Origin: Mariprofundaceae bacterium
GTDB lineage: Bacteria; Pseudomonadota; Zetaproteobacteria; Mariprofundales; Mariprofundaceae
Reading direction: 5' to 3'
Assembly (NCBI GenBank): GCA_015488125.1
Contig: WFOJ01000010.1
Coordinates: 1 to 17,636 of the forward strand
Length of the DNA stretch: 17,636 nucleotides
Positions 7,480-15,003 of the stretch are shown in pieces. The translations under genes were made by a program, and so were the position numbers. The stretch's first letter is position 1, and the number at the start of each line of letters is the position of its first letter. The notes under the pieces are model-generated. The model was not told the DNA's origin and did not search any database. It saw only the letters and a program-made list of their open reading frames with translations.

Positions 7480-8769
7480 ATGAGAGATCACATCAAATAT
7501 TCACTATCCATTGCCATGCTATTGGCAAGCAGTCAGGCGGTGGCTGACTCGTGGAATGCATCCGCAGATTTGCGTGAGCGTTATCAGTCATTTAATAATT
7601 TTGATTTCAATAATGCCGCTGTTGATAGCAAGAACTGGGCGTTTGATTCTCGCTTTTACCTCAAAGCCAAACGTGACTTTGGCAATGGTTTGAGCGTGTA
7701 TTTACAGCCACAAGCCGTGCTAATCAAAAATAATACGCCCGCCAATGGCACACAAAACTTAAGTCAGGCCGACTTATTACAAGCATACGTGCAATATGAT
7801 GTCAGCAATTTCGGCATGCTGCGCCTGGGTCGTCAGCAATTGGTCTATGGCGACCAGCGTTTGCTGGGTCATCTGGGCTGGAAGGACGTTGCACGAACTT
7901 TCGATGGTATCAAAGGAATGTATCATCACGATGCGATTAAACTGGATGTGTTTGCAGTACATCCCTCTGATATTGCCAATATGACACCCTCAACGGCATC
8001 ACCGCAAGGAAGTTCGTTGATAACATGGGAAGATCGCACCCTGATTGGCGCTTATGGAACCTATCATATTAACCCTAAATCAGGGGTTGATGCCTACCTG
8101 ATCAACTGGAAGCATGGGCAACAAGCCGCTATTGGCAAGGGGCGTAATCTTAACACTTATGGTGTTCGTTTATTTGGCAAGCAAAGTGGTTTTGATGCAA
8201 CTGCCGAAGCGGTGTTTCAGTCGGGTAACTGGAAAACCGGCACATCACAGAAAGCTTCTGCCTATGCCATCAAAGCAGGTTACACGCTGCCAACATGGAA
8301 AACCCGCTTCGGGATTGAATATGACTTCAGTCCCGGTGATGCCACGCCTGGCGTGGGTAGCCACAAGGATTTTGTCTTTCCATTTCACACCAATCATGCC
8401 CACTATGGTGAAATGGACTTCTTTTCATGGGCAAACATGAAAGATATTCGCTTATCGGTCAAAACGATCCCGACCACCGGTCTGGTTTTGATCGGCAATG
8501 TGCATGTTCTGTCGCTCGATAAAGCGACAGGTAACTGGTTGAATGTTGTCGGAACAGGTAATGTCTATGCTGGCTCACCAACCTATACACAAACCAAAGC
8601 AGGCACAGAAATCGACCTTAAAGCTGTGTATAAGGTTGGTTCAGTCAACGGGCTGAAACTGGTCGGTCAGTATGGTTTGTTTAATCCGGGGGCGGCTGTG
8701 TCTGAGCGAAACGCAGGCAAAGCCGATAGGGCAACCTTTAGTTATTTGATTGCTGATTATGCATTTTGA
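7480..8769 (+). CDS. Outer-membrane beta-barrel protein, alginate-export family
   Basis: Predicted outer-membrane channel. Residues 1-22 form a signal peptide ending A-V-A before D23. The mature part alternates polar and aromatic residues as in a beta-barrel and ends in YAF, with the terminal phenylalanine recognised by the BAM machinery. The segment around residues 110-145 (LRLGRQQLVYGDQRLLG, then a W..R.FDG pattern) is typical of the alginate-export (AlgE-like) domain; 429 aa is a normal length. Placed between the nitrate transporter and the kinase/phosphatase, it may help nitrate or another anion cross the outer membrane. That role is inferred from context only; no alginate genes are visible. 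The ATG is preceded by AAGGA. Confidence 0.85.
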   Translation: MRDHIKYSLSIAMLLASSQAVADSWNASADLRERYQSFNNFDFNNAAVDSKNWAFDSRFYLKAKRDFGNGLSVYLQPQAVLIKNNTPANGTQNLSQADLLQAYVQYDVSNFGMLRLGRQQLVYGDQRLLGHLGWKDVARTFDGIKGMYHHDAIKLDVFAVHPSDIANMTPSTASPQGSSLITWEDRTLIGAYGTYHINPKSGVDAYLINWKHGQQAAIGKGRNLNTYGVRLFGKQSGFDATAEAVFQSGNWKTGTSQKASAYAIKAGYTLPTWKTRFGIEYDFSPGDATPGVGSHKDFVFPFHTNHAHYGEMDFFSWANMKDIRLSVKTIPTTGLVLIGNVHVLSLDKATGNWLNVVGTGNVYAGSPTYTQTKAGTEIDLKAVYKVGSVNGLKLVGQYGLFNPGAAVSERNAGKADRATFSYLIADYAF

Positions 8770-8814
8770 TGATAAGTCCTGCAGGATTTATGAAAAAACG
8801 TAAAAAGGCAATAT

Positions 8815-10521
8815 ATGAGCAACCAGCTAATCGTCAAAGCAGGCCAGTGTACTTTGGCCGGCAGCAAAGAACAAAATGAAGACTGTTGTGGTATTCGTAT
8901 TCCCACAGGTGCCGATTTAAAATACAAAGGCATAGTTGCTGTGACCGCCGATGGCGTAGGCTCCAGCGAAGCAGGGAAAGAAGCCAGCGAATATTGTGTG
9001 CAGGGATTTATCGCAGATTATTACAGCACGCCAATGTCCTGGAGTGTGAAAACGTCCGCCAAGCGTATTATTCATTCGCTGAACGCCTGGTTATATAGTC
9101 AGGGGCAGCAACGCTATGCCTCAGAACTCAGCCTTGCCTCGACTCTGGCTGTCTTGATTGTCAAATCAACCACGGCCAGTATATTTCATGTTGGCGATTC
9201 GCGCATTTATTTGATTCGTGACGGAGAAATAACGCAGCTTACCAAAGATCACCGTTTAATTTTTGATCGCAATAAAAGCAGTCTAGCACGAGCAATGGGT
9301 GGTGAATACGAGGTGAATCCTGATTATAGCAGCCTGGCCGTTCAGGCAGGTGATGTGTTTGTGCTGAACACCGATGGTATCCATGAATATATCAACGATC
9401 AAACCATTCAGTCACTGGCAATGCATGAAGATTGTGAACTGGCGGCACAATATATTGCTCAGGCTGCACTTGAAGCTGGCAGCGATGATAATGTCACCTG
9501 CCAGGTCATACGTATCGAACAATTACCGAATCAAAATGACGATGAATATTACCGTCAACTGACAGCGCTACCTTTCCCCCCACCGCTAGATGTTGGCATG
9601 ACCCTGGATCATTATCAAATTATCAGGGAAATTCATACCAGCGTCACCATTCAGGTTTATTTGGCCAAAGATACCCGCAATAATGAAACTGTTGTCATCA
9701 AAACACCTTCCGTTAATTTCGAAGACGACCCTGCCTATATTGATCGTTTTATGCATGAAGAATGGGTAGGAAGACGTATCAACAACCCCCATGTTTTTCG
9801 TGTACATCAATCAGAAGGTGAGCGAAGTTACTTATATTATGTCACCGAGTTTCTTGAAGGCAGATCGCTATCGCAATGGATTTTGGATAATCCGGAACCA
9901 GACCTGAACGAGGTTCGACGCATAGCCGAACAGATCGTCAAAGGCCTGCGCAGCTTTCATCGTAAAGAAATGATCCACCAGGACTTAAAACCAGAAAATA
10001 TTATGATTGATCCACATGGCGAAGTGAAAATTATTGATTTTGGCTGTGTGCAGGTAGCTGGTTTGCAAGAAATTTATACGCCGATTAATGATAATCATGT
10101 CGCGGGCACTGCTAATTATATTGCCCCTGAGTTATTCGATGGTTTTTCGGCCACTCCCAAAAGTGATATGTATTCGTTGGGCGTAACCCTTTATACTATG
10201 CTATCGAAAGGTCACTATCCCTATGGCTCACGTGAAAAAGCACAAAAGCACAAAAGCTGTGATTATGTTTCTGTGCGAAAGTATAATCTCCAGGTGCCTG
10301 TCTGGATGGATGGTGCATTAGAAAAAGCCGTTCATCCTGTCCCCGAAAAGCGTTACGATAGTTTTTCAGAGTTTTTACGTGATTTATCGAAACCCAACCC
10401 GACCCTGATGAAAACACACGCACCATTGATTGAACGCAACCCTGTGGGATTCTGGCGTGGTTTGTCGATTCTTCTGTTGATACTCAATATCGTGATTCTT
10501 TATTTCTCTTATCGCGTATAG
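8815..10521 (+). CDS. Bifunctional PP2C-type phosphatase / Ser-Thr kinase, C-terminally membrane-anchored
   Basis: Fusion of two opposing signalling enzymes (568 aa). Residues about 8-235 are a PP2C phosphatase with metal-binding acidic positions in NED, D46-G-V-G, GD128SR, TD187G and SD224DN. Residues about 265-530 are a Hanks-type kinase: VIK296, catalytic HQD390LKPEN, D408FG and APE are intact. The glycine-rich loop is not: the slots of the GxGxxG motif are H274, S276 and I279. Residues 546-568 form a single hydrophobic helix, making it tail-anchored with both domains cytoplasmic. A related kinase gene (PA1782) sits in the same nitrate-assimilation context in P. aeruginosa, so the association is not unique; its target is unknown to me. 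AAGG lies about 7 nt before the ATG. It is the last gene of the AT-richer block. Confidence 0.93.
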   Translation: MSNQLIVKAGQCTLAGSKEQNEDCCGIRIPTGADLKYKGIVAVTADGVGSSEAGKEASEYCVQGFIADYYSTPMSWSVKTSAKRIIHSLNAWLYSQGQQRYASELSLASTLAVLIVKSTTASIFHVGDSRIYLIRDGEITQLTKDHRLIFDRNKSSLARAMGGEYEVNPDYSSLAVQAGDVFVLNTDGIHEYINDQTIQSLAMHEDCELAAQYIAQAALEAGSDDNVTCQVIRIEQLPNQNDDEYYRQLTALPFPPPLDVGMTLDHYQIIREIHTSVTIQVYLAKDTRNNETVVIKTPSVNFEDDPAYIDRFMHEEWVGRRINNPHVFRVHQSEGERSYLYYVTEFLEGRSLSQWILDNPEPDLNEVRRIAEQIVKGLRSFHRKEMIHQDLKPENIMIDPHGEVKIIDFGCVQVAGLQEIYTPINDNHVAGTANYIAPELFDGFSATPKSDMYSLGVTLYTMLSKGHYPYGSREKAQKHKSCDYVSVRKYNLQVPVWMDGALEKAVHPVPEKRYDSFSEFLRDLSKPNPTLMKTHAPLIERNPVGFWRGLSILLLILNIVILYFSYRV

Positions 10522-10543
10522 GGTCTGCCATTCGATTTTACAT

Positions 10544-10582
10544 GGGCGCATCAGGCAGGTCAGTTTTGGACGCTGATCAACA
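10544..10582. mobile_element. Solo IS21-type terminal repeat at the block boundary
   Basis: The stretch contains GGTCAGTTTTGGACGCTGAT and ends ...GATCAACA, whose reverse complement begins TGTTGATCAG, the TG start usual for IS21 ends. The core TTTTGGACGCTGA recurs in the better supported IS21 right end at 14953-14973. No transposase sequence remains between the kinase stop (10521) and this end, so it is at most a relic. It lies exactly where the sigma-factor coding sequence is cut off. Confidence 0.5.
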
Positions 10583-10986
10583 TGACGCAGAAAGCATGCA
10601 AAAAACTTCTTGAACACGGCAACAAACTGAACAAACCCCTGCTGATGAAGACCATTCGCAACCTGTTTATTGACCATTATCGCCGCATGCAACTGGTGCA
10701 ATTCGATGCCTTTGACGAAAGCACGCACGATACCGCCCTGGATCACACGCTGGATGCGCTGGCTTCGCGGATGGATATCGCTGCGGCTCTGGGGGTGTTG
10801 CGCCCCGAGGAACGCGAGGTGATTTACCTGCATATGGTGGAAGGATACACCTGCCAGGAGGTGGCGGATTTTACAGCTCGCCCCCCGGGAACGGTATTGA
10901 GCCTTGTTCACAGAGCAAAGAAAAAAATGGTGGCAACGCTGACAACAGGTGAGGAATGCCAGGGAGAACACCGTGGACTTTCGTGA
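10582..10986 (+). pseudogene. N-terminally truncated ECF RNA polymerase sigma factor
   Basis: The visible 134 aa contain the end of sigma region 2 (IRNLFIDHYRR, about residues 25-35) and a full region 4 helix-turn-helix (RPEEREVIYLHMVEGYTCQEVA, then RAKKKM). Most of region 2, which holds the core-binding and -10-melting helices, is missing compared with a normal ECF factor of about 170-190 aa. The frame stays open upstream to the kinase TAG stop at 10519-10521 but shows no sigma homology there and crosses an IS21-type end. The ATG at 10582 lacks a Shine-Dalgarno sequence. Base composition changes here from AT-rich to GC-rich. The 3' end overlaps the next gene by 14 nt, the usual sigma/partner arrangement. 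Very probably non-functional. Confidence 0.75.
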
Positions 10987-11527
10987 GCAGCTCAGAGCAT
11001 ACTATGAGAGCCAGGAGCCTGGCGAAGAACTGCAACGTTTCTGGCATGAGCAGCAGGCTTCCCGATCAAACCGCCTGCGTTATCTGGCGTTTGCTGCTGC
11101 CATATTGCTTTTGATCAGTGCCGGGTTTTGGGTGCGCATGGCCGGGCTGCCGGATGCTGTTGACTACGTTGCAGCAGAAGTGGCCATGAACCACAACAAA
11201 CATCTGGCGGCAGAGGTTGCTACTCAGGATGTCCGGCAACTGGCCGGGCAACTGGATAAACTTGATTTTTCCCTCTCGCTGCCTGCCTCTGTCAACACGA
11301 CAGCCTATACCCTGCTGGGCGGCCGTTATTGTTCCCTGCACTATCAGTTGGCAGCGCAATTAAAGCTGAAGAGGGTAGATGATGGCAAAATTCTGACGCT
11401 TTATGTGACCCGCCCGATTCATGCCGTGCGTTCGCATCGTTTGCCCGCGCTGAAGGTGGTGGATGGCGTGCAGGTTCGTTTGTGGTGCGAAAAAGGGCTG
11501 TTTTTCGGTCTTGGCGAATCGATATAG
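10973..11527 (+). CDS. Single-pass membrane protein, putative anti-sigma or sigma-associated partner
   Basis: 184-aa protein of unrecognised family. Residues 1-36 are polar and presumably cytoplasmic, residues 37-54 form one transmembrane helix, and the remaining 130 residues would be periplasmic. No zinc-binding H-x3-C-x2-C motif is seen, so it is not a classical ZAS anti-sigma factor. The role is inferred from topology and from its start lying inside the sigma-factor gene. GTG at 10973 has AGGGAG about 6 nt upstream and is preferred over GTG at 10949. If it does restrain the upstream sigma factor, truncation of that factor leaves it orphaned. Confidence 0.55.
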   Translation: MDFREQLRAYYESQEPGEELQRFWHEQQASRSNRLRYLAFAAAILLLISAGFWVRMAGLPDAVDYVAAEVAMNHNKHLAAEVATQDVRQLAGQLDKLDFSLSLPASVNTTAYTLLGGRYCSLHYQLAAQLKLKRVDDGKILTLYVTRPIHAVRSHRLPALKVVDGVQVRLWCEKGLFFGLGESI

Positions 11528-11613
11528 GTTTGGAAATAGCGAACACAGCCGATATGTTACGGCCCATTCACTGCGGACAAAGTGATTTTCAATAACATGG
11601 GAGGATATTGCAT

Positions 11614-11844
11614 ATGTTTGGACTGGGAACAACCGAGTTGATTTTGATTCTGGTGATTGTGGTGATTTTTTTCGGCGCGGGCAAATTGCCGGAAGTTGGC
11701 GCGGGCATTGCCAAAGGCATCAAAAACTTCAAGAAGAACCTCAATGACGAAAAAGCAAAGGACGGCCAGGTCATCGAGGCTGAAGGCACGCATGCCGTGC
11801 ATGCTGAGGCGAAGAAAAAAGAAGATGCGCAGGCCAATGGCTGA
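11614..11844 (+). CDS. tatA: Twin-arginine translocase protein TatA/TatE
   Basis: 76-aa Tat pore-forming subunit. An N-terminal helix (ELILILVIVVIFF, with the conserved glutamate at residue 8) is followed by the family hinge FGAGKLPEVGAGIAKGIKNFKK and a charged, lysine/glutamate-rich tail. Tat exports folded, cofactor-loaded proteins, often molybdoenzymes, so its place ahead of moaC makes biological sense. No tatB or tatC is adjacent. The ATG at 11614 is preceded by GGGAGGA at 9-nt spacing; the TTG at 11608 would be too close to it. The last 8 nt overlap the moaC start, so the two are translationally coupled. Confidence 0.93.
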   Translation: MFGLGTTELILILVIVVIFFGAGKLPEVGAGIAKGIKNFKKNLNDEKAKDGQVIEAEGTHAVHAEAKKKEDAQANG

Positions 11845-12325
11845 GTCGGCAGCCGCCCTGACGCATGTCGATGAAAGCGGGCAGGTGCGCATGGTGGATG
11901 TTGGCGGTAAACAGCGAAGCGAACGCCGGGCGGTAGCCAGTGCCTTGCTGCGCATGCAGCCTGAAACGCTGCAACTGATTCTGGATGACAAGCTGACCAA
12001 AGGCGATGTGCTGGCGACGGCGCGAATTGCCGGCATCATGGCTGCCAAGAAAACATCAGCGCTGATTCCGATGTGTCATCCGCTGAATATCACCCACGCC
12101 AGCATTGACATTACAACTGCCGATGAAGATAGCCTGCGCCTTTGCGCCGAAGTGGCGCTGAACGGGCAAACTGGCGTGGAAATGGAAGCCCTGACCGCAG
12201 CCAGCGTAGCGGCGCTGACCATTTATGATATGTGCAAGGCTGTGGATCGGAGCATGGTGATTGAGCACATCCGGCTTGAGCACAAATCCGGTGGCAAAAG
12301 CGGTACATATGAGAGACAGGCATGA
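11837..12325 (+). CDS. moaC: Cyclic pyranopterin monophosphate synthase
   Basis: With MoaA, converts GTP to cyclic pyranopterin monophosphate, the first step of molybdenum cofactor synthesis. The 162-aa protein matches the family in length. It shows MVDVGGK near the N-terminus, IAGIMAAKKTSALIPMCHPL in the middle, and GVEMEALTAASVAALTIYDM followed by KSGGKSG at the C-terminus. The ATG at 11837 overlaps the tatA stop. The same frame is open further upstream, but that part is a shadow of tatA. The stop overlaps moaA by ATGA. Confidence 0.97.
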   Translation: MAESAAALTHVDESGQVRMVDVGGKQRSERRAVASALLRMQPETLQLILDDKLTKGDVLATARIAGIMAAKKTSALIPMCHPLNITHASIDITTADEDSLRLCAEVALNGQTGVEMEALTAASVAALTIYDMCKAVDRSMVIEHIRLEHKSGGKSGTYERQA

Positions 12326-13311
12326 CACAGCGTCAACTGATTGATTCATTCGGACGGCAGATCCGCTATCTGCGCATCTCCGTGACGGATCGCTGCAATT
12401 TCCGTTGCTTTTATTGCATGCCTGAGGCGCATGCGAACTTCCGCGAACGCGAACACATCCTGCGTTTTGAAGAAATTGAACAGATCGTGCGGGTGTTTGT
12501 AGGCATGGGCGTTGACCGGGTGCGCCTAACCGGTGGTGAGCCACTGGCGCGTCGCGGTTTACTGAGGCTGGTGGAGCGCATCGGCGCGCTGGAGGGGCTG
12601 GATGATTTATCCATGACCACTAATGCCGCCATGCTGGCCGGATCAGCGCAGGCGTTGCGCGATGCGGGCATGCATCGGCTGAACGTCAGCCTGGATACCT
12701 TGTCAGCCGATAAATTCCGTGAAATTACCCGTGGCGGCGATCTTGATGCCGTTCTTGATGGCTTGCAAGCCGCCCGCAAAGCGGGGTTCGATCTTGTCAA
12801 AATCAATTGCGTTGCCATGCGCACGATCAACGACGATGAAATCGACGATCTGGTGCGCTTCTGTCTGGACAACGATTTTACTCTGCGCTTTATTGAAACC
12901 ATGCCCATGGGTGATCTGGGCTACGAGCGGCAAACATACTATCTGCCGCTGACCGAGGTAATGGCGCATCTGGAGCAGCGCTTTGATCTGGTACCGGCAG
13001 TGATGCCTGGCGGCGGCCCTGCTGAATACCGGCAGCTACGCGGAACCAGGCTGCGCATTGGTTTTATTACGCCGATCAGTCAGCACTTCTGCGCCCGCTG
13101 CAATCGCGTGCGGCTGACTGCCGATGGCATGCTGTACCTGTGCCTGGGGCAGGAGCATTCGGTTGATCTGAAGGCGCTGGTGCGTGCCGGTTGCAGCGAT
13201 GCGGAACTGGAAGCAGTGATTCGCGAGGCCATCAGGCGTAAGCCGGAACGCCATGAATTTGCCGAGCATCCGGATAAAGTCATCCGCATTATGTCGGAAA
13301 CCGGCGGATGA
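12322..13311 (+). CDS. moaA: GTP 3',8-cyclase (radical SAM)
   Basis: Radical-SAM enzyme producing 3',8-cyclo-GTP, the substrate of MoaC. The N-terminal SAM cluster motif is C25-x3-C29-x2-C32. The C-terminal substrate-binding [4Fe-4S] cluster is C257-x2-C260 and C274. The protein ends in the GG dipeptide needed for activity in MoaA proteins. 329 aa is the usual length. It overlaps moaC upstream and mobA downstream, each by ATGA, so the genes form one translationally coupled operon. Confidence 0.97.
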   Translation: MTQRQLIDSFGRQIRYLRISVTDRCNFRCFYCMPEAHANFREREHILRFEEIEQIVRVFVGMGVDRVRLTGGEPLARRGLLRLVERIGALEGLDDLSMTTNAAMLAGSAQALRDAGMHRLNVSLDTLSADKFREITRGGDLDAVLDGLQAARKAGFDLVKINCVAMRTINDDEIDDLVRFCLDNDFTLRFIETMPMGDLGYERQTYYLPLTEVMAHLEQRFDLVPAVMPGGGPAEYRQLRGTRLRIGFITPISQHFCARCNRVRLTADGMLYLCLGQEHSVDLKALVRAGCSDAELEAVIREAIRRKPERHEFAEHPDKVIRIMSETGG

Positions 13312-13874
13312 AACCTGCCGGGGTTGTTCTGTGTGGCGGCGCATCGCGGCGCATGGGGCAGGATAAAGCCTTGCTGCACGTCAATGGCCAGTCCTTTCTT
13401 CAGCTTTGCCTTGACGATATGATGCCACACTGCCATTCGTTATATGTACTGGCTGCGCCGGAGCAAAGGATCACAGCGGATGCCGGGGTTCGTATTGTTC
13501 ACGATACGGCGGCATTTGTCGGCCCGGCCAGCGCGCTGGTGCATTTTGCACGGCACAGCAGCGATGACTGGCTGCTGGTTCGGGCGGTGGATATGCCCTT
13601 TGCCCGCACGGCTGATTTTATGGCATGCGTGGATGACTCAGTGGCATCTTGCGCAGATGTGGTCATGGCACGGATTGACGGGCGGGATCAGCCGCTGCTG
13701 GCCTTGTATCGCCGCCGGGCACTGGCGGCAGTGAATGTCGCTTTCCCGTGTTCCATGTTCGCGCTGCTGGATTCGCTGAAAACCTCGCACATTCCCTTAT
13801 CCGGCAGCCGATGGCGTAATTTTAATCATCCGGAAGAACTACGCGAGATCAACAAGGAAAAAGGAGTAGCCTGA
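13308..13874 (+). CDS. mobA: Molybdenum cofactor guanylyltransferase
   Basis: Attaches GMP to Mo-molybdopterin to make the MGD cofactor used by NasA-type reductases. The nucleotide-binding signature LCGGASRRMGQDKA spans about residues 8-21, and a Mg-binding aspartate is expected at D95 in VDMPF. At 188 aa it is close to the E. coli protein. Its presence agrees with the bis-MGD nitrate reductase encoded in the same window. It overlaps moaA by ATGA and shares one base with the moaD start. Confidence 0.93.
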   Translation: MKPAGVVLCGGASRRMGQDKALLHVNGQSFLQLCLDDMMPHCHSLYVLAAPEQRITADAGVRIVHDTAAFVGPASALVHFARHSSDDWLLVRAVDMPFARTADFMACVDDSVASCADVVMARIDGRDQPLLALYRRRALAAVNVAFPCSMFALLDSLKTSHIPLSGSRWRNFNHPEELREINKEKGVA

Positions 13875-14116
13875 TGCGATTGCATATGCGATACTTTGCC
13901 CAGGCGGCGGACAAGGCCGGATGCAGGGAAGAAACCATTGAATTGCCGGAGAATGCACCGCAAAACCTGAAAGCGGTGTTGCGAGACAGGCATCCGGCGT
14001 TGGCCCCCTTGCTGGACTGTTGCCGTCTGGCAGTGAACGGCGAATACGCGCAGACTGATGATTTGCCGGAAGATGGTGCTGAAGTGGCGCTGATTCCACC
14101 GGTGAGCGGAGGCTGA
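13874..14116 (+). CDS. moaD: Molybdopterin synthase small subunit
   Basis: Ubiquitin-like sulfur carrier that donates sulfur to cyclic pyranopterin monophosphate in complex with MoaE. The 80-aa protein ends in the obligatory glycine pair (IPPVSGG), which is adenylated and thiocarboxylated. AAGGAG lies 7 nt before the ATG, whose A is the last base of the mobA stop. The stop is one base from the moaE start. No MoeB-type activating enzyme is seen in the window. Confidence 0.95.
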   Translation: MRLHMRYFAQAADKAGCREETIELPENAPQNLKAVLRDRHPALAPLLDCCRLAVNGEYAQTDDLPEDGAEVALIPPVSGG

Positions 14117-14117
14117 T

Positions 14118-14549
14118 ATGAATACGCATGGCAGCAGCCGGATACAGCAGGAAGATTTTTGCGCGGATAGCGAGATAGCGAGGCTGTGCCATGGTCGCCC
14201 GGATATTGGCGGCATTGCCAGCTTTATCGGTACCGCCAGAAACATCTCCAGAGGCACGGGCATTCAATGGATTGATTTTGAGCATTATGCGGGCATGGCC
14301 GAACGTGAACTTGAAAAGGTACGCCAGCAGGCACTGGCGCAATTCGATATTGTCGGGGCGTTAATTGTTCACCGGACGGGACGCATTCATGCCGGTGAAC
14401 AGATCGTGCTGGTAGTGGCGACAGCCAGACACCGCAAAGCTGCTTTTGCCGCATGTGAATACATGATTGATACGCTCAAGCGCAGCGTGCCGATCTGGAA
14501 GCGCGAGCGTACTGATGCGGGCGATGTATGGGTATCGGAAACGCCGTAG
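14118..14549 (+). CDS. moaE: Molybdopterin synthase catalytic subunit
   Basis: Converts cyclic pyranopterin monophosphate to molybdopterin using the MoaD thiocarboxylate. Conserved segments seen: FIGTARN, FEHYAGMAERELEKV, HRTGRIHAGEQIVLV and the active-site stretch with K121 and K128, spaced 7 residues apart as are K119 and K126 in E. coli MoaE. 143 aa is a typical length. It directly follows moaD with one base between them. Downstream, the operon continuity is broken by mobile DNA. Confidence 0.95.
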   Translation: MNTHGSSRIQQEDFCADSEIARLCHGRPDIGGIASFIGTARNISRGTGIQWIDFEHYAGMAERELEKVRQQALAQFDIVGALIVHRTGRIHAGEQIVLVVATARHRKAAFAACEYMIDTLKRSVPIWKRERTDAGDVWVSETP

Positions 14550-14585
14550 TTGTCTGAGCGGATGTGAGGAAATAAAGGGAAACAC

Positions 14586-14939
14586 ATGGCTGAATTTGAA
14601 TTTTGCTATGAGCCGCGTGGCGGCATTGGCATGAGCATTCGGGCAGATACCCGCTATGAGGTTTATAACGCAAGCATTGCCGCACTTGGTCGGCTGATGT
14701 GGGGAGAGCTGCCCCGCACCGAAGCCGTTCCCGTCGTCTGGTATGGTTTTGATGATGTCTCGCTGGCCGTAGCGCTGATCAACACATCACTGATCATCAC
14801 GACCAATCTCAGTTTCGGCGAGTGGTCACAGATATTCGGCGACGCCAAGATGACAACCGCAATGCTCGATCGCATCACCCATCATTGCGATATTATTGAG
14901 ACAGGAAACAGGAGCTGGAGGTTCGAATACCGAACCTGA
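14586..14939 (+). pseudogene. Chimeric ORF: unknown (archease-like?) N-terminus fused to an IstB tail
   Basis: A 117-aa open frame with a fair ribosome site (AAAGGGA, 5 nt before ATG) made of two unrelated parts. Residues about 1-65 belong to the host gene that followed moaE. Their pattern (GIG, then TRYEVYNASIAALGRLMW, then a DDVSLAVALIN segment) resembles the start of archease proteins, but this is tentative. From about residue 66 on, SLIITTNLSFGEW, FGDAKMTTAMLDRITHHCDI and ETGNRSWRF are the C-terminus of an IS21-family IstB ATPase. The junction lies near 14780. An IS21 copy evidently entered the gene and lost istA and most of istB by deletion. The product, if made, is unlikely to be functional. 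Confidence 0.8.
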
Positions 14940-15003
14940 TTTATTCGGTAACAGGGGGCAATTTTGGACGCTGACGGGGGGCAAAATTAGATACTGATTG
15001 ACA
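14782..15003 (+). mobile_element. IS21-family remnant: istB 3' end plus right terminal repeats
   Basis: The istB tail (to the stop at 14937-14939) is followed by two imperfect tandem repeats: GGGGGCAATTTTGGACGCTGAC (about 14954-14975) and a GGGGGGCAAAATTAGATACT unit after it. The terminus ...CTGATTGACA ends at 15003 (reverse complement TGTCAATCAG). Multiple terminal repeats and a TG...CA end directly after istB are the normal layout of an IS21 right end. The left end and istA are absent. Confidence 0.75.

Noticed and set aside
10519..10986. Kinase-sigma fusion by reading through the TAG at 10519
   Set aside because: The frames agree, but that has a one-in-three chance. The spacer encodes no recognisable sequence and crosses an IS-like end.
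10571..14784. Shared 12-mer CGCTGATCAACA at 10571-10582 and 14773-14784 as a recombination scar
   Set aside because: Several 12-base matches are expected by chance in a window this size, and the second copy lies in coding sequence that fits its own gene.
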